64,000 bases of DNA. It comes from Desulfocurvus vexinensis DSM 17965. Its GTDB lineage: Bacteria; Desulfobacterota; Desulfovibrionia; Desulfovibrionales; Desulfovibrionaceae. Below are positions 16,642 to 24,602 of this stretch, piece after piece (position 1 is the stretch's first letter; each line of letters begins with the position of its first letter). The notes under the pieces were generated by a model that was not told where the DNA came from, did no database searches, and saw nothing but the letters and a program-made list of their open reading frames with translations. The DNA lies in assembly GCF_000519125.1 (NCBI RefSeq), contig NZ_JAEX01000002.1, forward strand, positions 248,001 through 312,000, in the 5' to 3' direction. Made by a program: the position numbers and the translations under genes.

Positions 16642-19209
16642 ATGAAGCCCATCCAGACCTACAGCGTCGTGCCCAAGCTGCCCAGGAACCTCAAACCCCT
16701 GTGGGACCTGGCCTTCAACTTCTGGTTCTCGTGGAACGACAAGGTCGAGGCGCTGTTTTCGCGTATCGACGCCCGGCGCTGGCGCGAGAGCGACGGCAAC
16801 CCCGTGGCCTTCATCAACGCCATGTCGCAGCAGGAACTGACGGACCTGTCCAACGACCAGCTCTTCCTGGACCGCCTGGGCGAGACCCACGCGGACCTCA
16901 TGAGCTACCTGGGCAAGACGGCCTCGGCCATCGACTTCAAGGCCCGCGAGGCCGGGCAGCCCGTGGTGGCCTATTTCTCCTTCGAGTTCGGCATCGCGCC
17001 CTCGCTGCCCATCTATTCCGGCGGCCTGGGCATCCTGGCGGGCGACCACCTCAAGTCCGCCAGCGACCTGAACCTGCCCCTGGTGGGCATCGGGCTGTGC
17101 TACCAGCAGGGCTATTTCCGCCAGTATCTGACGCCCGACGCCTGGCAGAACGAGCGCTACCCGGTCTACGATTTCGAGCAGATGCCCCTGACGCTGGTGG
17201 CCGACGAGCAGGGCCACCCGGTGCAGTTCGCGCTGGACTACCAGGGCCAGGGCGTGACGGTGCAGCTGTGGAAGGCCGCCGTGGGCCGCGTGGCGCTGTA
17301 TCTCATGGACACCAACATCGCCGAGAACCCGCCCGAGTACCGCCAGCTGACCACCCGCCTGTACGGCGGCGACCTGGAAATGCGCCTCAAGCAGGAAATC
17401 CTGCTGGGCATCGGCGGGGTGAAGGCCCTGGCGGCGCTGGGGCTCACGCCCTCGGTGATCCATATGAACGAGGGCCATTCGGCCTTTGCGGGGCTGGAGC
17501 GCATCCGCGTGTTCATGAAGCACAAGGGCCTGCCCCTGGAGGCGGCCATGGAGCTGACGGCGTCGAGCTGCGTGTTCACCACGCACACGCCGGTCCCGGC
17601 GGGCAACGACCGCTTCCCGCCGGACCTGATGCAGCGCTTCTTCGAGCCCTACGCCCGCGACATGGGCCTGGCGTTCAAGGTCTTTTTGGCCCTGGGCCGC
17701 GAGGACCCGCGCGACGACGCCGAGCCCTTCTGCATGACCGTGCTGGCCCTGCGCCTGTCGCGCTTCAACAACGGCGTGAGCAAGCTGCACGGCGAGGTCT
17801 CGCGCAAGATGTGGGAGCGCGTCTGGCCGCAGTTCCCGTTGGAGGATGTGCCCATCGGCGCGGTGACCAACGGCGTGCACCAGCCCACCTGGGTGGCCGA
17901 CGAAATGGCCCTGCTGTACGACCGCTTCCTGGGCGGCAACTGGCGCGAGGACCCGGACTGCGAGCGCGTGTGGCGCAACGCGGAGACCATCCCCGACGCC
18001 GAGTTGTGGCGGACCCACGAGCGGCTGCGCGAGCGTCTGGTGGGCTTCGTGCGCCAGCGCCTGCGCGACGAGCTTATCGCCCGGGGCGCGCGCCACAAGG
18101 ACATCGAGGCCGCCGACGACGTGCTCGACCCCCAGGCCCTGACCATCGGCTTTGCCCGGCGCTTTGCGACCTACAAGCGCGCCAACCTGCTGCTGCGCGA
18201 CAAGGACCGCCTGCTGCGGCTCATCAACGACGCGGGGCGGCCCGTGCAGTTCATTTTCGCGGGCAAGGCCCACCCGCGCGACAACGAGGGCAAGCGGCTG
18301 ATCCAGGAGCTGGTGCAGCTGTGCCGCAGCCCCGAGTGCCGCAACAAGATGGTCTTTCTGCCCGACTACGACATGGAGAGCGCGGCCTATATGGTCCAGG
18401 GCTGCGACGTGTGGCTGAACACGCCGCGCGTGCCCCTGGAGGCCTGCGGCACCAGCGGCATGAAGGCCATGGCCAACGGCGTGCTGCACGTCAGCACCCT
18501 GGACGGCTGGTGGGCCGAGGCCTACCGCCGCGACAACAGCCTGGGCTGGGCCATCGGCCAGGGCGAAATCTACGACGACCCCGAGCACCAGGACTTCGTG
18601 GAAAGCCAGACCCTGCACACCCTGCTGGAGACGGATATCGTGCCCGAGTTCTACGAGCGCGGGCACGGGGGCCTGCCGCGCAACTGGATTCGGCGCATGA
18701 AGCGCGCGCTGTTCGCCCTGGGCCCGGTGTTCAACGCCCACCGCATGGTGGAGGACTACGCGCGCATGGCCTACATCCCGGCCTCGGAGAACTTCCGCAC
18801 CCTGTCCGCCGAGGGTTTTGCCAAGGCCCGCGAGCTGGCCGAGTGGCGCATGGAGATGATGACCCGCTGGGGCGGCACGGCGGTGCGCGCCGTGCAGGCC
18901 CGCGAGGCCGCCGGGCGGCTGTTCGTCGGCGAGGCGGTGGACGTGGTCTGCGAGGTGGACCTCAACGGCATCGCCCCGGAGCATGTGAGCGTGGAAATCT
19001 ACGCGGGCCCGCTGGACCAGGACGGCTCCTTCACCGCCCGCAAGGCCAAGGTCATGGAACCGGCAGGCAACACCTCCGACGGCTGGCTGCGCTACGCGGG
19101 CATGCTCAAGCCCGGCGAACCGGGCCGCTTCGGCTTCACCATCCGCATGCTCCCCCGCCACCCCAACCTCCTCGACCCGAGGTCGCTGGGGTTGATTCGC
19201 TGGGCGTGA
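16642..19209 (+). CDS. glgP: Alpha-glucan (glycogen/maltodextrin) phosphorylase
   Basis: An 855-residue phosphorylase of the short, Thermotoga-like alpha-glucan phosphorylase branch. It releases glucose-1-phosphate from alpha-1,4-glucans. Recognisable blocks are YFSFEFGIAPSLPIYSGGLG, IHMNEGHSAF, FTTHTPVPAGNDRF, FARRFATYKRANLLL and the PLP-phosphate site EACGTSGMKAMANGVL. AGGAG precedes ATG 16642, which I prefer to the ATG at 16609. Its final codons end at an abrupt change to AT-rich DNA. Glycogen synthase lies 19 kb away in the same window. Confidence 0.93.
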   Translation: MKPIQTYSVVPKLPRNLKPLWDLAFNFWFSWNDKVEALFSRIDARRWRESDGNPVAFINAMSQQELTDLSNDQLFLDRLGETHADLMSYLGKTASAIDFKAREAGQPVVAYFSFEFGIAPSLPIYSGGLGILAGDHLKSASDLNLPLVGIGLCYQQGYFRQYLTPDAWQNERYPVYDFEQMPLTLVADEQGHPVQFALDYQGQGVTVQLWKAAVGRVALYLMDTNIAENPPEYRQLTTRLYGGDLEMRLKQEILLGIGGVKALAALGLTPSVIHMNEGHSAFAGLERIRVFMKHKGLPLEAAMELTASSCVFTTHTPVPAGNDRFPPDLMQRFFEPYARDMGLAFKVFLALGREDPRDDAEPFCMTVLALRLSRFNNGVSKLHGEVSRKMWERVWPQFPLEDVPIGAVTNGVHQPTWVADEMALLYDRFLGGNWREDPDCERVWRNAETIPDAELWRTHERLRERLVGFVRQRLRDELIARGARHKDIEAADDVLDPQALTIGFARRFATYKRANLLLRDKDRLLRLINDAGRPVQFIFAGKAHPRDNEGKRLIQELVQLCRSPECRNKMVFLPDYDMESAAYMVQGCDVWLNTPRVPLEACGTSGMKAMANGVLHVSTLDGWWAEAYRRDNSLGWAIGQGEIYDDPEHQDFVESQTLHTLLETDIVPEFYERGHGGLPRNWIRRMKRALFALGPVFNAHRMVEDYARMAYIPASENFRTLSAEGFAKARELAEWRMEMMTRWGGTAVRAVQAREAAGRLFVGEAVDVVCEVDLNGIAPEHVSVEIYAGPLDQDGSFTARKAKVMEPAGNTSDGWLRYAGMLKPGEPGRFGFTIRMLPRHPNLLDPRSLGLIRWA

Positions 19210-19256
19210 GGGGGGATTGTCCGTATGTTGTTTTAAATTTTGAGGAGTTTGAGGGT

Positions 19257-20489
19257 ATGGAAAAAGGGCTTTTTCAAGCTGAGGCAATGGTCCCAGGGGC
19301 TCGGAAATGGGAAGATGCAATTAGCAGGGCACACAAACTTTATAGCAAAAAAGATGAGATCAGGACTGAATTTGAACGCGATTATACCCGCATCTTGCAC
19401 AGTTTGGCATATAGGAGGTTGAAACACAAAACCCAAGTCTTTTTTGCAACGACTAATGATCATGTCTGTACAAGAATAGAGCACGTCAATCACGTCAGTT
19501 CTATAAGCAGAACTATCGCGACATTCCTTGGACTCAATCATGAGCTAACAGATGCAATATCATTGGGGCATGATTTAGGTCATGCACCTTTTGGACACAA
19601 AGGTGAAGAGGTTCTCAAGAGGATAGTCTCTGCAGGACTTCCTGGCAGAACTTTTTGGCACGAAAAAAATAGTCTTAGATTTGTCGATAGTATAGAGATT
19701 CTAGAGGGGCCAGAAGGCAAATATGTGAATCTTGATCTGACATATGCTGTGCGAGATGGGATTGTGTGTCACTGTGGTGAAGTTGACGACCACAAAATTA
19801 TTCCGCGTGAGGATAAAATAAATTTATATGATATTGAAAAGGCTAGTCAAGTTCAGCCTTATACATGGGAAGGATGTGTTGTAAAGGTTTCTGATAAAAT
19901 TGCTTACCTTGGGAGGGACATTGAGGACGCCCTCAATCTGAACATTTTAAAAGCATCAGACGTTGATCAGGTAGATAAAATGCTCAGTAGGGGTGGCTTT
20001 GAAGGCAGCCTCCGAGCGAATAATACGGTTCTAATCCATTGCTTCATTGTTGATTTGTGTAAGGAAAGTTCTATCCGTGGCGGTATATGTTTTTCTCAAA
20101 ATGCAGCTCAATTGATGAAAGATGTTAAAGATTTTTGTTACGAGAAGATATATAGACATAAAAATATTGAAAGATACAAGCTTTTTGTCGAGCGGATTAT
20201 CAATGGACTCTTTGAGGTGTTAATGGAAATGGTTGATGCAGTAGCTCATGACCAAAAAAATCTGTGTGATGAGTTGCGTGGTTTTTATCCGTCACTGTTT
20301 AAAGATTTTGAATTCTATTTGTCCGTCTATTCTGTCGGAATTCCTGGCGTCGAAGAAAAGTATGCTGAGATCGAAAAGGTTTATAATTTGAAAAATGTAG
20401 AAGACAGGATTATTGCGTGTATTGATTTTATTTCAGGAATGACAGATCAGTATGCAATTAAAAAATTCAAAGAAACAATTACGTTTTGA
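19257..20489 (+). CDS. dGTP triphosphohydrolase-like HD protein in an AT-rich island
   Basis: A 410-residue HD-superfamily protein. The metal-binding pattern is H...HD...D: His76 (RIEHVNHV), His105-Asp106 in GHDLGHAPFGHKGEEVL, and Asp213 (VSDKIAYLGRD). The block FGHxGExxL is typical of Dgt-type enzymes, which cleave dNTPs to nucleoside and triphosphate; some of these deplete dNTPs to stop phage. GAGGAG lies nine bases before ATG 19257. Codons are strikingly AT-ending compared with neighbours: one line (19801-19860) has about 20 G/C in 60, in an otherwise GC-rich window. That points to recent transfer. A CAT-like gene follows 11 bases on. Confidence 0.87.
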   Translation: MEKGLFQAEAMVPGARKWEDAISRAHKLYSKKDEIRTEFERDYTRILHSLAYRRLKHKTQVFFATTNDHVCTRIEHVNHVSSISRTIATFLGLNHELTDAISLGHDLGHAPFGHKGEEVLKRIVSAGLPGRTFWHEKNSLRFVDSIEILEGPEGKYVNLDLTYAVRDGIVCHCGEVDDHKIIPREDKINLYDIEKASQVQPYTWEGCVVKVSDKIAYLGRDIEDALNLNILKASDVDQVDKMLSRGGFEGSLRANNTVLIHCFIVDLCKESSIRGGICFSQNAAQLMKDVKDFCYEKIYRHKNIERYKLFVERIINGLFEVLMEMVDAVAHDQKNLCDELRGFYPSLFKDFEFYLSVYSVGIPGVEEKYAEIEKVYNLKNVEDRIIACIDFISGMTDQYAIKKFKETITF

Positions 20490-20500
20490 GGTTGAATGAA

Positions 20501-21166
20501 ATGCCAAAGAATTTCAGTTTTGAAAATATTGATATCGAAAAATGGGAGAGAGCTAGGCATTTTTCATTTTTTCAAGAAAGAAGAGATCCTCGGATTTCCA
20601 TCACTGCGAAAGTGTCCGTCGCAGAACTTTTGAAGTTTCGACTCGAGAAAGGTGAGGTGAGACCTTCTTTGTCAACGTGCATTTATTATTCTATAATGCG
20701 CGCTGTGAATGCCATTCCAGAGTTTAAAATGCGAATTATAGATTTACGCCCTGTTGTTTTTAGTCGTGTTGACGCCGCATTTACTCACTCTATTCCTGGA
20801 AAATCTCTTCACTGCAACTGTATTGCAAAGTATTCTGATGAATTTTCATCATTCAACGAAAATGTTGAAAAGGCAAAATCTAGTTGCATATATGACTATA
20901 CATTGACCCCGTGCGGGGGCGATTCTCAGGGTTTGATTTATATTAGTGGCGTGAGGATGGTTGATTTTTATTCTGTTGGTAATCCGTGGGGAGACCCCTG
21001 GCATGATACTGTTCCCAGGGTGATATTCGGAAAAATTTCTAAAGACAATCATACAATGTCTGTTGCTGTCGAAGCTCTTCATAGTTTTATCGACGGTGTT
21101 CATCTGGGGAAGTTTTATGATGCGATGAGTGAAATTTTAATCTCACCACATCGATATTTTTTATAG
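20501..21166 (+). CDS. Chloramphenicol acetyltransferase-like acyltransferase
   Basis: A 221-residue protein of the classical CAT (type A) fold, of normal length. The N-terminus has the family pattern W-R-x-x-H-F-x-F-F (EKWERARHFSFFQ) and RISITAKVSV; near the C-terminus the catalytic His194 and Asp198 appear in ALHSFIDGVHLGKF, where the canonical motif is HHxxxDG. It transfers an acetyl group from acetyl-CoA to a hydroxyl; chloramphenicol may or may not be the acceptor. GAGG precedes ATG 20501; TTG 20486 is less likely. Same AT-rich composition as the dGTPase-like gene, with which it forms a pair. Confidence 0.88.
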   Translation: MPKNFSFENIDIEKWERARHFSFFQERRDPRISITAKVSVAELLKFRLEKGEVRPSLSTCIYYSIMRAVNAIPEFKMRIIDLRPVVFSRVDAAFTHSIPGKSLHCNCIAKYSDEFSSFNENVEKAKSSCIYDYTLTPCGGDSQGLIYISGVRMVDFYSVGNPWGDPWHDTVPRVIFGKISKDNHTMSVAVEALHSFIDGVHLGKFYDAMSEILISPHRYFL

Positions 21167-21175
21167 CCAGTGCCC

Positions 21176-21301
21176 TTACCCCAACTCCCGCACCGCCTCT
21201 TCCAAATGGTCGAGCCAGAGGGCGGCGAGTTGGGGGTATTTGGCGGTGCCGGTGGTGGCGCAGAAGGGCGTGGGGTGGATGGTGAAGGAGGGGCGGAGCG
21301 T
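21176..21301 (-). pseudogene. Displaced 3' fragment of a cbiK gene
   Basis: Read on the minus strand, 41 codons before a TAA at 21176-21178 encode a close copy of the CbiK C-terminus: ATTGTAKYPQLAALWLD followed by HLEEAVRELG, against ATTGTAEYPQFAALWLD and the same ending in the intact gene at 22101. It has no start and no upstream body, so it is a remnant. It sits between the CAT-like gene and the hicAB terminator. Confidence 0.85.
21178..21264. repeat. Direct repeat, left copy (cbiK 3' end)
   Basis: These 87 bases match 22103-22189 with four mismatches by my alignment, in the same orientation. Together the two copies bracket hicAB. Confidence 0.9.
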
Positions 21302-21339
21302 CGGCCCGGTTTGTTTGAAGAAGAGAAAGGAAAAAGAAT

Positions 21340-21374
21340 AGGCCCTGCCGCTGGCGGCAGGGCCTGTTTTGTTT
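21340..21374. terminator. Bidirectional terminator after hicB
   Basis: A perfect 11-bp stem (AGGCCCTGCCG with its inverse) and four-base loop. On the plus side GTTTTGTTT follows; on the minus side, after hicB, the flank reads ATTCTTTTTCC. It can stop transcription in both directions and closes the hicAB operon. Confidence 0.88.
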
Positions 21375-21397
21375 GATGGAAGCGTCCGGTGCGTGCG

Positions 21398-21814
21398 TTA
21401 TCCGACGCCCACCGCGCCGCCACCCCGGCGGCCAGCGGCCTGCAGGGCGCTTTCGACCATGAAGGCCGAGCGGGTCATGCCCCGGGCCTTGGCCGCGCGG
21501 TCGATGGCGTTGCGCACATGCATGGGCATGGTGATGTTCACGGGCACGGCCTTGCGCTTGAGGAAGGCCATGTCCACGTCCATGACCAGCACCGCGCCGT
21601 CCCGGGCGTCCTCGCTGGCCAGGACGGTTTCCAGGGGGGAGGGGGCGGGAGGAGCCAGGGCTTCGTCTTCCAGGTAGAGTTCCACCGCCTCCTGGACGTT
21701 GGCGGCCAGTTCTTCCAGGGTGTCGCCCGCCGTGAAGCAGCCCGGGAAATCCGGGATGCTGGCGCTGTAGCCCGGGCTGTCCGGGTCGGTATGGACGATG
21801 ACAGGATACTTCAT
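21398..21814 (-). CDS. hicB: HicB-family antitoxin
   Basis: A 138-residue antitoxin with the N-terminal partial RNase H-like HicB fold (MKYPVIVHTDPDSPGYSASI, then PDFPGCFTAGDTLEELAANV) and a C-terminal ribbon-helix-helix DNA-binding segment (PVNITMPMHVRNAIDRAAKA). It neutralises HicA and likely represses the operon. Its ATG overlaps the hicA stop (ATGA at 21811-21814). It is longer than minimal HicB proteins because of an Ala/Pro-rich linker. Confidence 0.92.
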   Translation of the reverse strand: MKYPVIVHTDPDSPGYSASIPDFPGCFTAGDTLEELAANVQEAVELYLEDEALAPPAPSPLETVLASEDARDGAVLVMDVDMAFLKRKAVPVNITMPMHVRNAIDRAAKARGMTRSAFMVESALQAAGRRGGGAVGVG

Positions 21815-22023
21815 GACGTACCTCGCGGGGGCCGCGTGGGCAGGAGCGGGACGCCCGCCTGCCGCTCGATGCTGCGCAGAGTCCCAAGCTTGATGTCCTT
21901 GCGCGGGTCCGGAACGATCACCGTCCTGCCGTCCGGATGGCGCAACTTCAAATGACTGCCACGCTGCCCGACCTTTTGAAATCCGGCCTGCTCCAGTTTG
22001 CGGATGACTTCGCGGCTGGTCAT
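21811..22023 (-). CDS. hicA: HicA-family mRNA interferase toxin
   Basis: A 70-residue double-stranded-RNA-binding-fold toxin. It carries the family core LEQAGFQKVGQRGSHLKL with the catalytic His in GSH, followed by VIVPDPRKDIKLGTLRSI. It cleaves mRNA and tmRNA when free of HicB. The toxin gene comes first, as usual. No Shine-Dalgarno sequence is visible before ATG 22023, and the predicted start of transcription falls at about the same base, so the mRNA may be leaderless. Confidence 0.92.
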   Translation of the reverse strand: MTSREVIRKLEQAGFQKVGQRGSHLKLRHPDGRTVIVPDPRKDIKLGTLRSIERQAGVPLLPTRPPRGTS

Positions 22024-22029
22024 GAGGGG

Positions 22030-22058
22030 ATGATGCGCATTATGCGCATTGGTGTCAA
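22030..22058 (-). promoter_or_regulatory. hicAB promoter with tandem palindromic operator
   Basis: On the minus strand TTGACA (22058-22053) is followed after 17 bases by CATCAT (22035-22030), a 4/6 match to -10. Two copies of the self-complementary octamer ATGCGCAT (22033-22040 and 22042-22049), nine bases apart, fill the spacer, and a related GTGCGCAC lies upstream at 22081-22088. They are good candidate sites for HicB or HicAB binding. Confidence 0.6.
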
Positions 22059-22100
22059 GGCTTCTGGGAGAATGCAGATTGTGCGCACTCTATATAGAAA

Positions 22101-22889
22101 TCACCCCAACTCCCGCACCGCCTCCTCCAAATGGTCGAGCCAGAGGGCGGCGAACTGGGGGTATTCGGCGGTGCCGGTGGTGGCGCAGATGGGGGTGATG
22201 CCGGAGGTGCGCAGGATGGTGGCCCAGGAGCCTGGCTGGGGGCCGCACATATCGTGGTGGACGTGGCGGCCGGGCAGGGCCAGCAGGGGTTGGAGCCAGG
22301 CGCGGGTGGCGCCGCGTGCCAGCAGGGCGTCGCGGACCTCGGCGATGGTCAGCCGCCCGTCCATGGTCGCCAGGAACACATCATTCGTGCGGGCGCGCAG
22401 GGCGTCGTAGAGCAGGTCGTAGAGGCTGTCGCCCGCGTGCCAGGTGCCGTGGCCCATGAGCACCACGGGGTCGCCGGGCTCGCGCTGCGGCGGCAGGTTG
22501 GCCAGGATGGCTTCCACGGCGGGGGGCACGTCTGCCGGGCCGCGCAGCAGCGGGCCGCCCAGGGCCAGCCCGGCAAAGGCCCGCCCCGGCGCGTTGAAAC
22601 CCGCCACATCCGCCGCCAGCCCGTCGTATTCCCGCCCGGTGATGACGTGCAGCGACTGCACGGCCACATGGGTGTACTTCTCGAACCACATCTTTTCCAG
22701 GGCCTTGGGCACGGAGTCGGTCTTCATGCCCGACTCGGCCAGCTTGCCGCGCACGACCCCCGAGGTGAAGGCCCAGCGCGCGGGCAGGCCCGGGAAGCGC
22801 TCGCGCACGCGCACGTCGAAGCGGTCCAGGGTCAGATGCGCCTCCTGGCGGCTTGAACCGAAGGCAACCAGCAGGATTCCTTTCTTCAT
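22101..22889 (-). CDS. cbiK: Sirohydrochlorin cobaltochelatase, CbiK type
   Basis: A 262-residue class II chelatase that inserts cobalt (or iron) into sirohydrochlorin for cobalamin and sirohaem synthesis. The metal-binding histidines are in VLMGHGTWHAG (about 145) and GRHVHHDMCGPQPG (about 207). It starts MKKGILLVAFGSS with no signal peptide, so it is the cytoplasmic form rather than the exported CbiK of sulfate reducers. Its last 29 codons are duplicated beyond hicAB. It lies downstream of a Ni/Co importer on the same strand, which fits metal supply for the reaction. Confidence 0.93.
   Translation of the reverse strand: MKKGILLVAFGSSRQEAHLTLDRFDVRVRERFPGLPARWAFTSGVVRGKLAESGMKTDSVPKALEKMWFEKYTHVAVQSLHVITGREYDGLAADVAGFNAPGRAFAGLALGGPLLRGPADVPPAVEAILANLPPQREPGDPVVLMGHGTWHAGDSLYDLLYDALRARTNDVFLATMDGRLTIAEVRDALLARGATRAWLQPLLALPGRHVHHDMCGPQPGSWATILRTSGITPICATTGTAEYPQFAALWLDHLEEAVRELG
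22103..22189. repeat. Direct repeat, right copy (intact cbiK 3' end)
   Basis: Partner of 21178-21264, four mismatches in 87 bases, same orientation. It forms the functional 3' end of cbiK and runs from just inside its stop codon. Confidence 0.9.
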
Positions 22890-22928
22890 CCGCCTTTCCT
22901 AGCAGACAACGCGCCCGGCGAGAAGCCC

Positions 22929-23097
22929 CGGGCGCGCGGTTCCTGCCGCAAGGGAACGGCCTGCCCGCCAGCGCGGCCAGACACGCCCCGGGCGCGGCCA
23001 CACAAGCCTGGGCGCGTCTTGCGTGTGGGCCTCGGGCGCGCGGTTCCTGCCGCCGGGGAACGGCCTGCCCCTGGCGCGCGGCCAGGCACGCCCCGGG
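22929..23097. repeat. Two imperfect 65-bp direct repeats in a gene-free gap
   Basis: The 398-base gap between cbiK and the next gene (22890-23287) holds no convincing ORF. Bases 22929-22992 recur at 23033-23097, 104 bases apart, sharing GGTTCCTGCCG, GGAACGGCCTGCCC and CACGCCCCGGG. I see no riboswitch signature here; the remainder of the gap is GC-rich and featureless. Confidence 0.65.
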
Positions 23098-23287
23098 AGG
23101 CTTCGCGCCCCCTGGGCCGGGGCGTGGGCGAAATCCGGGCCGTCCGCCCGCCTCGCGCGCTTGGCGCCCGGCGCATCGCCGTCCGGATGCCGCGCGTCCT
23201 GTCGCAGCGGCTCCGCCCCGGTGTCGCGCGGGAACCGAGCCCTGCCACCCCGTTGCCGCCCCGGCGCCGCGCGGGCGCCCCGCGCCG

Positions 23288-23611
23288 CTACTCCCCCTCG
23301 GGCCGCGCGGCCTCGAAGGCCGGGTCGAAGGGGCCCATGTGGCCGTGCTCGGCGAACAGGGTGAAGAACTCCACGCGCCCGTAGCGCACGGTGTGGGCGG
23401 GGTCGATGCCCAGGCGGGCGCAGTAGGCCGCCGGGTCCTGGGGCTCGCGGGTCTCGGTGAGGTCCACCACGCCCGCCCCGGTCTGCACCCAGGCGTGGAC
23501 GTGCCAGAACCCGCCCTGGTTCACCCAGCCGTGGACCACCACGGCGTCCTCGTACTCGCTGGCCGCCTCCAGGGTGGCGTCGAAACTGTGCTCGCGCAGA
23601 TGAAAGGCCAT
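23288..23611 (-). CDS. Conserved-looking hypothetical protein between cbiO and cbiK
   Basis: A 107-residue soluble protein without signal peptide or membrane segment, rich in aromatic and His residues (VVHGWVNQGGFWHVHAWV, RYGRVEFFTLFAEHGHMGPF). AAGGAG lies seven bases before ATG 23611. I do not recognise it. The sequence reads like a small fold with a His/Trp-lined pocket; its position between a Ni/Co importer and a metal chelatase might hint at metal handling, but nothing shows it directly. Confidence 0.7.
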   Translation of the reverse strand: MAFHLREHSFDATLEAASEYEDAVVVHGWVNQGGFWHVHAWVQTGAGVVDLTETREPQDPAAYCARLGIDPAHTVRYGRVEFFTLFAEHGHMGPFDPAFEAARPEGE

Positions 23612-23801
23612 GGATGCTCCTTGTCGTGTCCGTGCATGGCGCCGCCGCGGGCCGGGCCGGCCGCCGTTTCGGGGCCGCAGGCCGGGGCGCGCAAGAAATC
23701 CGGGCCCCGGCGGCTGGCCTGCCGCGCGTCGGCCCGGGATTGTCCGCGCCGCCACCTCATCATGTTTGCGCGGCCCGGAAAAGGACTTTTTCCGCAGTTT
23801 T

Positions 23802-24602
23802 CTAGGCGGGGTCGCCGCCGCCCGCGCATCCAGGCCCGGGGGCGTGCTCGTGGTCGCCCTCGTGGACGTGGGGCACGCCGCCGTGGGCGTGGGTGTGCAC
23901 ATGGGCGTGGACGTGGGCGTGGATGTGCTCGTGGGTCGCGGTCTGCCCGTCGAAGTGCACGCGCCCGTCGGCCAGGGCGTAGATCGTCCGCGTGGTCTGG
24001 GCCAGGAAGTCGAAATCGTGGGAGATGATGATGCGCGGGATGTCCAGCTCGTCCAGGATGGCGATGAGCCGGGCGCGGGTGTCGGTGTCCAGGGCGTTGG
24101 TGGGCTCGTCCAGGAACAGCGCCCGGGGCCGCATGGCCAGCACGGCGGCCAGGGACACGAGTTTCTTCTCCCCGCCCGAGAGCTTGTAGGTGATGCGCCG
24201 CTCGAAGCCCGCAAGGCCCAGGCGCTCCAGGGTTTCGCGCGCGCGCTGCACCGCCTCGGCGGGCGCGAGCCCCAGGTTCAGCGGCCCGAAGGCCACGTCT
24301 TCGAGCACCGAGGGATAGAAGAGCTGGTCGTCGGCGCTCTGGAACAGCAGGCCCACCTCGCGGCGGATGGCCGTGAAGTCGCGGTCGTGCTCCAGGGGCT
24401 GGCCGTGGTGCAGCACCTGCCCGGCGCTTGGCCGGGCCAGGCCCATGACGATGCGCGCCAGGGTCGTCTTGCCCGAGCCGTTGGGGCCGATGAGCCCGAT
24501 GCGCTCGGTTCCGGCGAAGGCGAAATCCAGCTCGCGCAGCACGGGCTGGCGCCCCGGGTAGCCGTAGGTGATTTTGCGCAGCTCGAACAGCGGAGCGGTC
24601 AT
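23802..24602 (-). CDS. cbiO: Ni/Co ECF transporter ATPase with His-rich tail
   Basis: A 266-residue ABC ATPase: Walker A GPNGSGKTT, Q-loop LLFQSADDQLFYPSV (typical of ECF ATPases), signature LSGGEKKLVSLAAVLAM, Walker B ALFLDEPTNALD and a switch His in IIISHDF. After residue about 220 the tail carries 13 histidines alternating with other residues (HEHIHAHVHAHVHTHAHG and beyond), a likely metal buffer. ATG 24602 overlaps the stop of cbiQ. It powers uptake of nickel or cobalt at the inner membrane. Confidence 0.93.
   Translation of the reverse strand: MTAPLFELRKITYGYPGRQPVLRELDFAFAGTERIGLIGPNGSGKTTLARIVMGLARPSAGQVLHHGQPLEHDRDFTAIRREVGLLFQSADDQLFYPSVLEDVAFGPLNLGLAPAEAVQRARETLERLGLAGFERRITYKLSGGEKKLVSLAAVLAMRPRALFLDEPTNALDTDTRARLIAILDELDIPRIIISHDFDFLAQTTRTIYALADGRVHFDGQTATHEHIHAHVHAHVHTHAHGGVPHVHEGDHEHAPGPGCAGGGDPA

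Noticed and set aside
16587-19256. In-frame extension of the dGTPase-like gene back through glgP
   Set aside because: The extension lies in a wrong frame of glgP and consists of Arg/Gly/Pro-rich shadow sequence; the real start is ATG 19257 with a good ribosome binding site.
15988-19320. 1110-codon open frame opposite glgP and dut
   Set aside because: It is antisense to two well-identified genes, has biased low-complexity composition rich in His, Gln and Gly, and arises from third-position GC bias.
20501-21166. Simple chloramphenicol resistance cassette
   Set aside because: The CAT motif is present, but there is no transposon, integron or resistance neighbour, and the gene is paired with a dGTPase-like gene, so resistance is only one possibility.
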